A DNA stretch of 64,000 nt, taken from assembly GCA_964489735.1 (NCBI GenBank), contig CAZBAL010000003.1:39749-103748 (forward strand), written 5' to 3'. Below, piece after piece: positions 35,523 to 45,009 of the stretch. The stretch's first letter is position 1. Each line of letters begins with the position of its first letter. The notes under the pieces are model-generated. The model was not told where the DNA came from and did no database searches. It saw only the letters and a list, made by a program, of their open reading frames with translations. Source of the stretch: Andreesenia sp964489735. GTDB taxonomy: Bacteria; Bacillota; Clostridia; Tissierellales; Gottschalkiaceae. The position numbers and the translations under genes are program-made.

Positions 35523-36290
35523 TTATAAATTTTTTCGTATTATATTCGCAATAAATCTGTGAATATTGATACTGCTTCTTCCGTCATCGTATACTGGTTT
35601 CCTTATTTTGCAGATTTTATCACTACAGTTTCTGCATCTTAAAGCCTTGTTATACTCTTCCTGAAACCTCTCTGGATGAGCTATAAACATGTATTCCCAT
35701 CTGATTAAGATTATGATTCCCATCGAAAGCAGACTCCAAGTAAAAAAGCTCTTTATGAACAGGAATGGCGTGTACATCATAAAGTGATCCCAACTGAATA
35801 TTCTACACACAGTACAACACCTGTTCTTCATTATAAGCTTCTGAAATGGACAGAAGAAAACCACGCATACCAGATCGCCAATAAAATAGAGCATACTCAA
35901 CATGAGCATCTCTTTCTCCTGCACATAATCCATAATGTATAGGAACGATATCATGAGATTAGCACTCATCCAGACAAATAAAACCTTAAGAGCCTGAACA
36001 TTCATAGTTCTAATATTTCTATTGAACAGCATTTCATCAAACTCTCTGCCACTATCAATATAATTACTAGAAAACTGCTTACCGCATCCGGTTATTATAT
36101 CTTTTCTTGGAATCAGCTGAATCACAGATTCAGCAAAAAGATATATCCAAAGTATGTGTATGAACTTCAAGCCATCAGAAAATACATTTAAACGAAAGTT
36201 CAACTCTTCCGGATAAAAAATATAAAAATAAAATACGGTAGACACAATTAAAAGTCGAATTATGAATTTTTTTAGATATTTTTTAAACAA
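35523..36290 (-). CDS. Cys-rich polytopic membrane protein of unknown function
   Basis: 255 residues, about five or six membrane segments. Two Cys clusters stand out: RCCTVCRIFSWDHF (about 155-168) and CRNCSDKIC near residue 218. These could bind a metal or a small Fe-S centre at the membrane face. A GCGKQF loop adds another Cys. I do not know the family beyond a feeling that similar proteins occur in Clostridia. TTG start at 36290 with AGGAAG upstream. It is 55 bases downstream of the DEAD-box gene, perhaps co-transcribed. Confidence 0.75.
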   Translation of the reverse strand: MFKKYLKKFIIRLLIVSTVFYFYIFYPEELNFRLNVFSDGLKFIHILWIYLFAESVIQLIPRKDIITGCGKQFSSNYIDSGREFDEMLFNRNIRTMNVQALKVLFVWMSANLMISFLYIMDYVQEKEMLMLSMLYFIGDLVCVVFFCPFQKLIMKNRCCTVCRIFSWDHFMMYTPFLFIKSFFTWSLLSMGIIILIRWEYMFIAHPERFQEEYNKALRCRNCSDKICKIRKPVYDDGRSSINIHRFIANIIRKNL

Positions 36291-36345
36291 AGACTACACT
36301 TCCTTACCTACTATAAAGATTTCAAGTCCAATCTATATTTTCACG

Positions 36346-37449
36346 CTATCTTTTCCATTTAGTCAAACTTTTTCTTATCTTCTTTTCAAGCATATTAAGC
36401 TGCTCTCTATTTTTCTCAGTAACAAATGTATACGCCTTTCCTTTTTCTCCTGCTCTTCCTGTTCTACCAATCCTATGGATATAACTTGTTGTATCTTCAG
36501 GCATATCATAGTTGATTACATGAGTAACACCCTCAACATCAAGCCCTCTGGCTGCAACATCTGTAGCTACTAAATACTGCAGTTTCATCTCTCTGAAATT
36601 CTTCATAACTCTCTGTCTTTTTGCCTGAGAGAGATCTCCATGAAGTGCATCGCAGTTATAGCCTTTCATGCCTAAGTCCATATTCAGCTTTGCAACTCTG
36701 GCCTTAGTTCTGCAGAATATGATAGCAAGAAAAGGATTTTCTGTATCTAATATCTCACATAAATCTTCAAACTTTCTTCTATCTGTTGTCTCAACAATTA
36801 TCTGCATAATATTATCTAGAGTGACTTCCCTCTCACCAACTTCTACTTCTTTTGGACTTCTCATATATGCTCTGGCTATTTTTCTTATTTCATTTGGAAT
36901 AGTAGCTGAAAACAATAATGTCTGTCTTCTTTTCGGAGTTCTATTTATTATTGAAACCACGTCATTTAGGAATCCCATAGCGAGCATCTGATCTGCTTCA
37001 TCTAGCACAAGGCTTCTTATCTTTCCTAAATTCAATGTACCTCTTTCGAGATGATCAGCTATTCTTCCTGGAGTACCTACAACAATTTTAGGTGTTCTTC
37101 CAAGCTTCCTGATCTGTCCGAACACATCTGCTCCTCCCATTAACAGAAGAACTTCTGACTCATCATCTACTATATCTTTGATTTCTCTGCTTATCTGAGA
37201 AGCGAGTTCTCTTGTAGGTGTGATAATGATAGCCTGAACATTATCATTATCTTTGTCTATATTCTGTATTATTGGAAGAATGAAAGCAAAAGTTTTTCCA
37301 GTTCCAGTCTTAGCTTTACCAATAAAATCTTTCCCTTTCAATATTTCCGGAATAGACTTTTCCTGAATCTCCGTCGCTTCTACAATTCCTTTTCTTCTCA
37401 GTTTTTCTGTAATTTTGCTGCTTATACCTAGTTTTTTAAATCCAGCCAA
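36346..37449 (-). CDS. DEAD-box RNA helicase
   Basis: 367 residues, a minimal helicase core without a C-terminal RNA-binding tail, unlike CshA or DbpA. All motifs are present: Q motif (GIVEATEIQEKSIP), I (AKTGTGKT), Ia (PTRELA), II (DEAD), III (SAT), IV (IIFCRTK), V (ATDVAARGLD) and VI (HRIGRTGR). It probably works in ribosome assembly or mRNA turnover. TTG start at 37449 with AAGGTG upstream. topB ends 27 bases before it, so the two may be one transcript. Confidence 0.95.
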   Translation of the reverse strand: MAGFKKLGISSKITEKLRRKGIVEATEIQEKSIPEILKGKDFIGKAKTGTGKTFAFILPIIQNIDKDNDNVQAIIITPTRELASQISREIKDIVDDESEVLLLMGGADVFGQIRKLGRTPKIVVGTPGRIADHLERGTLNLGKIRSLVLDEADQMLAMGFLNDVVSIINRTPKRRQTLLFSATIPNEIRKIARAYMRSPKEVEVGEREVTLDNIMQIIVETTDRRKFEDLCEILDTENPFLAIIFCRTKARVAKLNMDLGMKGYNCDALHGDLSQAKRQRVMKNFREMKLQYLVATDVAARGLDVEGVTHVINYDMPEDTTSYIHRIGRTGRAGEKGKAYTFVTEKNREQLNMLEKKIRKSLTKWKR

Positions 37450-37476
37450 AATACCACACCTTCCATTGATTATTAT

Positions 37477-39615
37477 TTATAGCTTCAGTTTTGATAGGGC
37501 CTCTGCCAATGAATTGTTTATACTCTCATCCTTTTGAGTTTTCATATACCTATTAACTTCTTTTTTAGAAATATTCTTAGCTTGAGCTTCTTTTCTCTTA
37601 TTGAAAGTAGAAAGTTTCTCTCTATAACCGCATTTACAGATGAACATCTTTCCATCGCCTCTACCTCTTAGTTCCATCTTTTTTCTACATTCAGGGCATC
37701 TGGCGTTCGTTATAATAGATATAGTTTCTCTATGACCACATTCCCGGTCTTGACATACCAACATTCTGCCCTTTCTTGAATTGACTTCCAGCATATACTT
37801 TCCACAGTCAGGGCATTTGCTTCCTGTGATATTGTCATGTCTGAACTTTGAATCATCAGTTTTTATCTCTTTTACAATCTTCTCCGTATAGGACTTGATC
37901 TCATCTATAAACTTCTTCATATTAAGCTGCCCTTTTGAAATCTTCTCAAGCTTACTCTCCCACTCAGCTGTAAGAGTTGGAGACTTCAGATCTTCAGGTA
38001 CCAATTCAAGGAGCTGTCTTCCTTTTGACGTTATGAGTATATCCTGTTCTCTTTTCTCAATTAAGAAAGTATTGAACAGCTTGTCTAGAATATCGGCTCT
38101 TGTCGCAACCGTTCCTATACCACCAGTTCTGCCCAGAGTTTTTACAGCTTTACTGTCCTTTATATCCATATGCTTTGCAGGATTTTCCATAGCGGATAGA
38201 AGTGTTCCCTCTGTATATCTTGGAGGTGGAGTTGTCTGCCCCCTAGTCTTATCTATTTTCACCCTGCTGTTTTTATCAATTTCTATTGATTTAACAGTAT
38301 TTTCATCATCATCTGAGTAGATTTCTTTCCATCCTTTATTCAGTACAACATTGCTTTTAGCTACAAACTTCTCTCCCGAAATGATTACTTCCATAGTAGT
38401 TTCATTGTATTCATAAGGCGGCATAAGCACCGATAAAAACCTTCTAACTACCAGTGAATATATCTTCCACTCTCTATCACTTAAATTATTCGCAATAGGT
38501 CTTACTTCTGTCGGAATTATAGCATGGTGATCTGAAACTCTTGAATTATCCACAAAGCTTTTATTTTTTCTTATATTTCCCTTTGCAATTCTATTCGATA
38601 TATTTCTGAACTCATCTATCCCACAAGCTCTAACTCTATCTTTTAAAGTATCCACCATATCATCCGTTATATATCTGGAGTCTGTTCTAGGATATGTTAA
38701 TACTTTGTGACTTTCATAAAGAGACTGCATTGTATTAAGTGTTTCTTTTCCTGAAAATCCATATATTCTATTCGCATCTTTTTGGAGTTCAGTCAAATCA
38801 TAAAGAGCTTGAGGATACTGCTTTTTCCTCTTTGTATGAGAGTCTATAGAGTCAATTTTCGCGACTGACACAGCCTTTGCTCTTTTCTCAATCTTCTCCT
38901 CATCAAATGTTCTTCCTGAGTTATTCCTATCAACCCAATTGAATTTCATCCCGCCTATAGATGCTGTTATTCCAAAATAATCTCTAGGCTTAAAGTTCCT
39001 TATTTCCTCTTCTCTTTTCTGAACCATATTCAGAGTTGGAGTCTGAACTCTTCCACATGACAGCTGAGCATTGTACTTGCATGTAAGAGCTCTAGTCCCA
39101 TTTATTCCAACATACCAGTCCGCCTGCGCTCTGGCCTCTGCCGATTTATATAGACTTATGTAGTTTCTTCCGTCTTTGAGATTTTTAAAACCATCATTTA
39201 TTGCTTTATCCGTCACCGAAGAAATCCAAAGTCTTTTTATAGGCTTCTTAGAACCTATCTTATCCAAAATCCACCTTGCAACAAGCTCTCCTTCTCTTCC
39301 GGCATCTGTTGCTATTATTATTTCCGATACATCTTTTCTATTTACGAGAGACTTTATTGTACCAAACTGCCTTGAAGTTTTCTTAATAACTTCTGTCCTC
39401 AGTACAGATGGAAGCATTGGAAGATCCTCCATGTTCCAATTGGCATAAGACTTATTATATGCCTCTGGACTGGCAAGAGTCACAAGATGACCAAGTGCCC
39501 ATGTAACTATATAGTTTTTCCCCTCTATAAATGAATTGCCCTTACTTCCAACCTTAAGAGCCCTTGCTATATCTCTTCCAACGGAGGGTTTCTCTGCTAA
39601 TATAAGCTTTTTCAT
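37477..39615 (-). CDS. topB: DNA topoisomerase III
   Basis: A type IA topoisomerase that decatenates DNA. From ATG 39615 it is 712 residues: TOPRIM domain (MKKLILAEKPSVGRDIA, then ATDAGREGE with the acidic pair), the active-site region VLTYPRTDSRY, and the C-terminal RGQTTPPPRYTEGTL. Two C-terminal zinc-ribbon motifs follow (CPDCGKY ... CQDRECG; CPECRKK ... CKCG). The chosen ATG has GGAG at 9 bases; two start codons further up fall on the ribosome binding site. Plasmid-borne copies exist elsewhere, but the setting here is chromosomal. Confidence 0.95.
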   Translation of the reverse strand: MKKLILAEKPSVGRDIARALKVGSKGNSFIEGKNYIVTWALGHLVTLASPEAYNKSYANWNMEDLPMLPSVLRTEVIKKTSRQFGTIKSLVNRKDVSEIIIATDAGREGELVARWILDKIGSKKPIKRLWISSVTDKAINDGFKNLKDGRNYISLYKSAEARAQADWYVGINGTRALTCKYNAQLSCGRVQTPTLNMVQKREEEIRNFKPRDYFGITASIGGMKFNWVDRNNSGRTFDEEKIEKRAKAVSVAKIDSIDSHTKRKKQYPQALYDLTELQKDANRIYGFSGKETLNTMQSLYESHKVLTYPRTDSRYITDDMVDTLKDRVRACGIDEFRNISNRIAKGNIRKNKSFVDNSRVSDHHAIIPTEVRPIANNLSDREWKIYSLVVRRFLSVLMPPYEYNETTMEVIISGEKFVAKSNVVLNKGWKEIYSDDDENTVKSIEIDKNSRVKIDKTRGQTTPPPRYTEGTLLSAMENPAKHMDIKDSKAVKTLGRTGGIGTVATRADILDKLFNTFLIEKREQDILITSKGRQLLELVPEDLKSPTLTAEWESKLEKISKGQLNMKKFIDEIKSYTEKIVKEIKTDDSKFRHDNITGSKCPDCGKYMLEVNSRKGRMLVCQDRECGHRETISIITNARCPECRKKMELRGRGDGKMFICKCGYREKLSTFNKRKEAQAKNISKKEVNRYMKTQKDESINNSLAEALSKLKL

Positions 39616-39644
39616 TATTCCCATCTCCAATTATTTTATTATGT

Positions 39645-39678
39645 AAAAAAATAGAAGGACATAATTTCTCATGTCCTT
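39645..39678. terminator. Terminator between SLH protein gene and topB
   Basis: AAGGACAT / ATGTCCTT (39655-39662, 39671-39678) with an A run on the left, the U run for the minus-strand SLH gene, and a T run on the right. Confidence 0.85.
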
Positions 39679-39705
39679 TTATTATACTACAATTTATATA
39701 ATTAT

Positions 39706-40944
39706 TTATTTCCCTGCCTGAACTTTTTGATATATAGCTTTAGCTTCGTCATTATCAAATATTAAATCCAGGGCATCAACATTTGATTTGAATCCTAAAT
39801 ATGCAACAAAAGATGTATATCCAGTCGTAGCTGATGATGATGCAATTCCTACTCTATCAAAACTTCTGCTAAACTGTCCAGCTAATAGAGTATCATCTAG
39901 AAGATCAGAAATAAATGCACTTTTCTTGCTGCTAGTTTTAAACAGGTCACTACCTCTCTGTGGTGGAGTAGTTTCGTTCATGCCAATAGCTGACATAAGC
40001 GATGAAAGCTCTTCACCAGTAATAGAGTCTTTTCTTATTGCTTTAGCATCAGCTGAAGCAATTCTTTTTGATAGTTCATTCAGTTTTGAATCTTCTTTTA
40101 CAGCTGGAATACCTTCCGATACTCTCTTAATATTAAGAACCTCTATTGTCTGTTCTCTATTCAGAACTTCATTTCCTGCAAAAGTATATCTATACTCTTC
40201 TTCCGGTTTTTGAGTTTTTACTAAAAGCTCTACATCTCCATCTTTCTTATATTCATAATCAGTTGAAGCATCTAGAACTTCTGCATATGACCATCTATTA
40301 GCTTCCATATCTCTGAATTTATTCTTAACTTTAAATTTGAACATAACCTCTCTTTGAGCTCTCTTGTCCATAACTCTGCTCAGTCTGTTTAGAGCAGTAA
40401 CAACTTCTTCTCTAGTAAGGAAGTTCTCAGGTCTAAAGCTTCCATCATTATATCCTTTTAAAACACCAATAGATTCCATTCTCTTGATATTGCTTTCAGC
40501 CCAGTGATTCGCTATATCATTTAGATTTGATCCTTCAACTTTTATATCAGCATTAGATGATTGACTGTATGCGTTGTCCATTATCTTAGCCAGTTCTCCT
40601 CTAGTTATACTGATATCAGGTCTGAAGCTTCCGTCTGCATAACCATTGATGATTTTCTTAGCAGTCAGTGCTCCTATGCTTCCTCCTGCCCAATGTGCAT
40701 CAATGCTAGAAACATCTGTAAAACTAGGTGCTGAATCTTTAAGTTCCATCTTTCTAGCTATCATAGTAGCTATCTCTGATCTTTTTACTTCAAACTCTGG
40801 TTTAAATTCTGTCTCTGTATATCCTTTTATATATCCTTTACTAATACCATTTCCTTGACTAGCTGAAGTTGCATCAACAATAGAAGCCAGTGGTGATATC
40901 ATCACTAAACTTGCTATTGCAAAACTGATAATTCTTTTCTTCAT
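39706..40944 (-). CDS. S-layer-homology protein with CAP-like C-terminus
   Basis: 412 residues. A signal peptide (KKRIISFAIASLVMISPLASIVDA) leads into three SLH repeats (about 30-190; GYIKGYTETEFKPE, GYADGSFRPD, GYNDGSFRPE), which anchor proteins to pyruvylated wall polymers. A linker (195-260) is followed by a region like a CAP/SCP domain (VLNIKRVSEGIPAVKED, then FDRVGIASSS and SFVAYLGF). The usual CAP His and Glu are not evident, so it may be a binding rather than an enzymatic domain. Exported and wall-bound. Transcribed alone. Confidence 0.88.
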   Translation of the reverse strand: MKKRIISFAIASLVMISPLASIVDATSASQGNGISKGYIKGYTETEFKPEFEVKRSEIATMIARKMELKDSAPSFTDVSSIDAHWAGGSIGALTAKKIINGYADGSFRPDISITRGELAKIMDNAYSQSSNADIKVEGSNLNDIANHWAESNIKRMESIGVLKGYNDGSFRPENFLTREEVVTALNRLSRVMDKRAQREVMFKFKVKNKFRDMEANRWSYAEVLDASTDYEYKKDGDVELLVKTQKPEEEYRYTFAGNEVLNREQTIEVLNIKRVSEGIPAVKEDSKLNELSKRIASADAKAIRKDSITGEELSSLMSAIGMNETTPPQRGSDLFKTSSKKSAFISDLLDDTLLAGQFSRSFDRVGIASSSATTGYTSFVAYLGFKSNVDALDLIFDNDEAKAIYQKVQAGK

Positions 40945-41018
40945 ATTAAATCTCCTTCCATTTTTTCATCCATATAATATTATACACTATTTGTAACTAA
41001 TTTGTAACATTTTATTTT

Positions 41019-41543
41019 TTAAATCTGCTTTCCATGATAAAAAAGTATCGCTAAACAGAATACTATTAGAACGGCTTTAATAAACACATTCTCAAATGCA
41101 GAACCCGCCTTCATCTTTGAAATACTTATCTTTTTATCTATAGGAAAAAACAACTTGACTCCATTTCCAACAAATAAGTCCATGAAAATATGAGTAGCTG
41201 CACTTACCGTAATTCCCAGCATAGTATAATTAAAAAGACTGGAATATTCAGAACTTATTATTCCTTTAAAAACTTCCCTTATAATATTGAGCAGAAAAAT
41301 AAACAGTATCGAATGAGTAAAACCTCTATGAGAAAACATCCTGCTAACAATCCATCCGACAAAGTTCAGCTTTTTGGCAATATAGCTCCTCGAATGATCA
41401 ATATCAGGCAAAGCGGATCCGACAACAATTCCCGCTGAATACATCACAATATCTTGAGGCTCAATACTTCTATGAGTGTATATACTCGTAATGAATATAA
41501 CACCGGTCATAACACCTGTCTTTAGGTGATTTTTATAATCCAT
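41019..41543 (-). CDS. YdjM-type membrane-bound metal-dependent hydrolase (DUF457)
   Basis: 174 residues with about four membrane segments. The family's His/Asp motifs are clear: LPDIDH (45-50), SHRGFTHS (71-78) and HIFMD (about 116-120). In E. coli the homologue is LexA-regulated, but I see no LexA box upstream here. The chemical reaction is unknown for the family. AGGAG precedes the ATG. No partner genes. Confidence 0.85.
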   Translation of the reverse strand: MDYKNHLKTGVMTGVIFITSIYTHRSIEPQDIVMYSAGIVVGSALPDIDHSRSYIAKKLNFVGWIVSRMFSHRGFTHSILFIFLLNIIREVFKGIISSEYSSLFNYTMLGITVSAATHIFMDLFVGNGVKLFFPIDKKISISKMKAGSAFENVFIKAVLIVFCLAILFYHGKQI

Positions 41544-41727
41544 CTAACTACTCCTAACTAAATATGTACTAAACTTATGTTTCCTTATTATTTTAGCATA
41601 TAATGCTGTATTTTGATAGCTTTGATTACTATTGCATAATTTCATCTCTCATTTATTTGGTTTCTGATTACAAATTGAAAATATAGGTATAAATATCTTA
41701 AGAAATGTCTAGAAAAGAGGTGCAGAA

Positions 41728-42141
41728 ATGGAAATTTATGCTAAAAATTTTGGTCAGATTGGAGCACTCCTATTTATAGTAGCATTTTCATTTTTTCTTG
41801 TTAAACTTTACAATAAAAATTTAAAGAGATCTGTTAAAGAAAAGCTTCCTTCAATCGAAAAAATTATAGAAAATATTACTAAAATAATCATAAAGATTCA
41901 TAAACCCATTGGTTTATTGGCTTTTACTATGACTGTCATTCATTTTTATCTTATGTATTCATCTGGGAAAATAAGATACAGTGGACTTTTCGCTATAACA
42001 TTTATGACGCTCATAGTAATAACTGGAGTTCTGAGAGGACTTGTTAAAAAAATGGAAGTTAAAAAGAGGCTTCAGAAAGCGCATTTGATTATAGCGTTTA
42101 TTCTTCTAGCAGCAATACTTTTACATCTTATTGTCGTGTAA
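41728..42141 (+). CDS. Small four-helix membrane protein, possible heme-binding
   Basis: 137 residues, four predicted membrane helices. His residues lie inside or next to helices: KIHKPIG, TVIHFYLM, KAHLIIAF and LLHLIVV. Paired His on adjacent helices resemble b-type cytochrome or ferric-reductase-like membrane domains. No Cys. AGAGGTG precedes the ATG. It stands alone between divergent and convergent neighbours. The heme idea is inference from residue placement only. Confidence 0.7.
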   Translation: MEIYAKNFGQIGALLFIVAFSFFLVKLYNKNLKRSVKEKLPSIEKIIENITKIIIKIHKPIGLLAFTMTVIHFYLMYSSGKIRYSGLFAITFMTLIVITGVLRGLVKKMEVKKRLQKAHLIIAFILLAAILLHLIVV

Positions 42142-42167
42142 AGTACTTATGAATTTATATGAAAGAA

Positions 42168-42221
42168 AAAGACACATAATGAATTCAAGGAACCATACCT
42201 TATCTGTCATTATGTGTCTTT
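42168..42221. terminator. Bidirectional terminator, 41728 gene / 42235 gene
   Basis: A 13-14-bp stem (AAGACACATAATGA / TCATTATGTGTCTT) with A and T runs outside it, between convergent genes. Confidence 0.88.
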
Positions 42222-42234
42222 ATATTTTTATTTA

Positions 42235-42651
42235 TTATAAATCTTCTAATAGTATCTCATCGCAATAAGCGTCTTGAAGTTTCACTTTTATTTCTCCTAA
42301 ACTGCCATCCTTAGTTTTTTCTTCTACCAATTTCTTAAGCGCATCAAAATCAGAATAGCCTTCCATTCCTTCAACTTTCAGCTCTATAAACATAATGTAA
42401 TGTTTATCCTCTTCTTCCTTGTCTCTTGCTAAAAATATGATGAAATCTAAGAAAGTACCAAGCCTGTTACTCTTAGATACCCTGTATTTTTCTCTGTCAA
42501 TTTCAATATCATCGCCCAAAATATCTTTTGCTATTTGTTCATATTCTTTAAGCGGCCTGTAATCAACATCTTTTCCTATCTTTGCAAATAGTTCTTCTTT
42601 TCTCTCTTCAAAAACGTCATGTGCATCATAAATATCATCAAGTATTATCAT
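42235..42651 (-). CDS. Small soluble protein of unknown function
   Basis: 138 residues, strongly acidic (many Asp and Glu), with no membrane segment. A strand-rich centre (NRLGTFLDFIIFLAR, HYIMFIELKVEG) is flanked by charged helices; the fold might be alpha/beta. The ATG at 42651 has GGGAG about 12 bases away. I do not recognise the family. It lies 83 bases downstream of bioA but is probably not part of biotin synthesis. Confidence 0.65.
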   Translation of the reverse strand: MIILDDIYDAHDVFEERKEELFAKIGKDVDYRPLKEYEQIAKDILGDDIEIDREKYRVSKSNRLGTFLDFIIFLARDKEEEDKHYIMFIELKVEGMEGYSDFDALKKLVEEKTKDGSLGEIKVKLQDAYCDEILLEDL

Positions 42652-42734
42652 TTCACAGCATCTCCCTTCAATCCATCCTATTATATTTCTTACCCATATT
42701 ATATATATTTATTGAAAGTTTGCTGTGATTCTAA

Positions 42735-44099
42735 TCAAAAAGGCAGTATCTTATTCAATGACTTTTTCATTTTATCTATAGCAATATCTATTTCTTCTAT
42801 TGTGATTGTAAGAGGCGGGTTGAAATAGAGTACATCACCTAACGGACGTAGTAAAAGCCCTTCCTCTATAGCTTTTTTATAAATCTGATAACCTGTTCTG
42901 AGCTCAGAATCAAAAGGCTTCTTAGTTTCTTTGTCCTCAACCAATTCAATTGCATTTACAAGACCTATACTCCTAATATCTCCTACATTTTTGTGGTTTT
43001 TAAACTCATCTATAAACCTATTCTTTAAATATTCTGCTTTTTCCACATTGTTTTCTAAGATTTTTTCATTTTCTAGAACATCTAATACCCCTAATGCTGC
43101 AGCGCATCCAAGTGGATTTCCACTATAAGTATGCGAGTGCATAAATGCTTTTTTATCGTTATATTCACTGTAAAAAGCATCATATATATCATCTGTAGTT
43201 ATCGTGATTGCCATAGGCATATAACCCCCAGTGAGACCTTTTGATACGGTCATTATATCTGGAGAAATCCCTGCATGGTCTACCGCAAAAAACTTGCCTG
43301 TCCTTCCAAAACCCGTAGCAATCTCATCAACTATTAGGTGAACACCATATTTATCACATAACTTTCTCAATTTTACTAAATACTCAGCTGGATAAACTCT
43401 CATGCCTGCTGCTCCCTGAAGAAGAGGCTCAAGAATCATCCCACAAGTCTCATGTCCAAACTGTTTAAATGCTTCTTCTGCTTTTTCAAAACATTCTGTT
43501 GAACAATTATCACGTGTCTTTCCATAAGGACATCTGTAACAATCTGGCGCCTCTATTCTTATAGTGTCGACTAAAAGCGGATTGTATATCTTAGCATACA
43601 GATCCAGGCTTCCAACACTAAGTGCTCCTATAGTCTCTCCATGATATCCATCCGTGAAACACATAAACTTAGTCTTATGTCTATTGCCCATCTGGTAATG
43701 GTATTGAAAGCTCATTTTCAGAGCACATTCTACAGAAGCTGATCCATTATCTGAAAAATTGAACTTTTTAAGCCCTTCAGGCAAATGATTCATAAGTCTA
43801 TCGCATAATTCAATTATTGGCTTATGAGTAAAGTTCGAAAGTATGACATGCTCAATTTTAGCTAGTTGGTCAACTATTTTTTTATTAATCTTTTCATTTC
43901 TGTGACCTAAAAGATTGCACCACCACGAGCTTATTATGTCTATATATTCTTTTCCTTCTATATCATAAAGCATAACTCCCTTTCCACTCTCTATAACAAT
44001 CGGTGGAAAGTCTTCATAATCTTTCATCTGTGAACAAGGATGCCATATATACTCTAAATCCATCTCCTGCCAGTCTTTTACATTCATTTCTCTATTCAA
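42735..44099 (-). CDS. bioA: Adenosylmethionine-8-amino-7-oxononanoate aminotransferase
   Basis: BioA converts KAPA to DAPA using SAM as amino donor. Family marks are YIWHPCSQMKDY, SDNGSASVECALKM, GYHGETIGALS, IVDEIATGFGRTG, the PLP lysine in TVSKGLTGG and SHTYSGNPLG. The start is uncertain. TTG at 44099, one base after the bioD stop, has GGAG nine bases upstream and gives about 454 residues. ATG 44108 overlaps GGAG, and ATG 44087 is too far from it. Third gene of the bioY-bioD-bioA operon under BirA control. Confidence 0.95.
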   Translation of the reverse strand: MNREMNVKDWQEMDLEYIWHPCSQMKDYEDFPPIVIESGKGVMLYDIEGKEYIDIISSWWCNLLGHRNEKINKKIVDQLAKIEHVILSNFTHKPIIELCDRLMNHLPEGLKKFNFSDNGSASVECALKMSFQYHYQMGNRHKTKFMCFTDGYHGETIGALSVGSLDLYAKIYNPLLVDTIRIEAPDCYRCPYGKTRDNCSTECFEKAEEAFKQFGHETCGMILEPLLQGAAGMRVYPAEYLVKLRKLCDKYGVHLIVDEIATGFGRTGKFFAVDHAGISPDIMTVSKGLTGGYMPMAITITTDDIYDAFYSEYNDKKAFMHSHTYSGNPLGCAAALGVLDVLENEKILENNVEKAEYLKNRFIDEFKNHKNVGDIRSIGLVNAIELVEDKETKKPFDSELRTGYQIYKKAIEEGLLLRPLGDVLYFNPPLTITIEEIDIAIDKMKKSLNKILPF

Positions 44100-44100
44100 A

Positions 44101-44871
44101 TTAAACATCTCCAAACAATTTTATTAATTTATCTATTTCTATATCCAGTTCTTTATCATCTTTTTTGACTTTTGCAACTACTGGAAGTCCTGTGATTCTC
44201 TCAATAATTTTCAGATTGTCAATATGCATAGTTCTTTTTTCTCCACTATCATCATAGTTGTTCAATATTATTCCGACAGCTTCCATTCCATTATTCTTAA
44301 TATATTCTGCTGTCATAACAGTATGATTGATAGTTCCAAGTCCCGCATCCGCCACTATTAAAACTTTTAAATTCAGTGATTTTATAATATCTTCAAGCAT
44401 AATAAGTTTTCTATTATCATCTCTATTATTCGCTTCACAGTTTCGGTTACCGCCATTGTCCAATCCATTTTCACTGTCATAAGCTATAGGACAGATAATT
44501 CCTCCACTTCCTTCAGCCACTATATAATCATAATTATTTTTCAGAGAATTGAAATCTTCTATTATCTTCGATATTTTTGCTGGATTCCCTTCAATTTCAG
44601 CCGCAAGATGTGGTGAAATTGGTGTCTTATAAATGTATGAAATCAGACTTTTAGGGTCCGCCTCTATTCCTGCAATATCACATACATAATTAGCATCTGA
44701 TTCAACTAGTTCCCCATTCTCTGAAAACTCTGCTCCACTAAGAGCTGCTTTATAGTATATGGTGCTGAGTCCATTTGATACCATTTTCTTGGTTAAAAGT
44801 GCTGTTACATATGTTTTTCCAACATCCGTCCCAGTACCAGTTATAAAAATACCTTTTTTCGACTTTTCCAT
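44101..44871 (-). CDS. bioD: Dethiobiotin synthetase
   Basis: BioD closes the ureido ring of dethiobiotin from DAPA, CO2 and ATP. 256 residues, somewhat long for the family. GIFITGTGTDVGKTY (P-loop GxxxxGKT), KAALSG, EGSGGI and VADAGLGTINHT are diagnostic. A low-complexity insert around 137-150 (NGLDNGGNRNCEANNRDDN) replaces a short loop. The end is joined to bioA, whose ribosome binding site lies inside the last codons. Confidence 0.95.
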   Translation of the reverse strand: MEKSKKGIFITGTGTDVGKTYVTALLTKKMVSNGLSTIYYKAALSGAEFSENGELVESDANYVCDIAGIEADPKSLISYIYKTPISPHLAAEIEGNPAKISKIIEDFNSLKNNYDYIVAEGSGGIICPIAYDSENGLDNGGNRNCEANNRDDNRKLIMLEDIIKSLNLKVLIVADAGLGTINHTVMTAEYIKNNGMEAVGIILNNYDDSGEKRTMHIDNLKIIERITGLPVVAKVKKDDKELDIEIDKLIKLFGDV

Positions 44872-45009
44872 ATTCAGATTCCCCTATTGTCAGTGAACTT
44901 ATATAATGAGTGAGCTATTTCATTTTTTAAAATCTCTAGCTTTTTCCAACTATCAATATACTCATATAATCAGTCACAGTATATATCTTTTTCACATACA
45001 CATTTCTTA

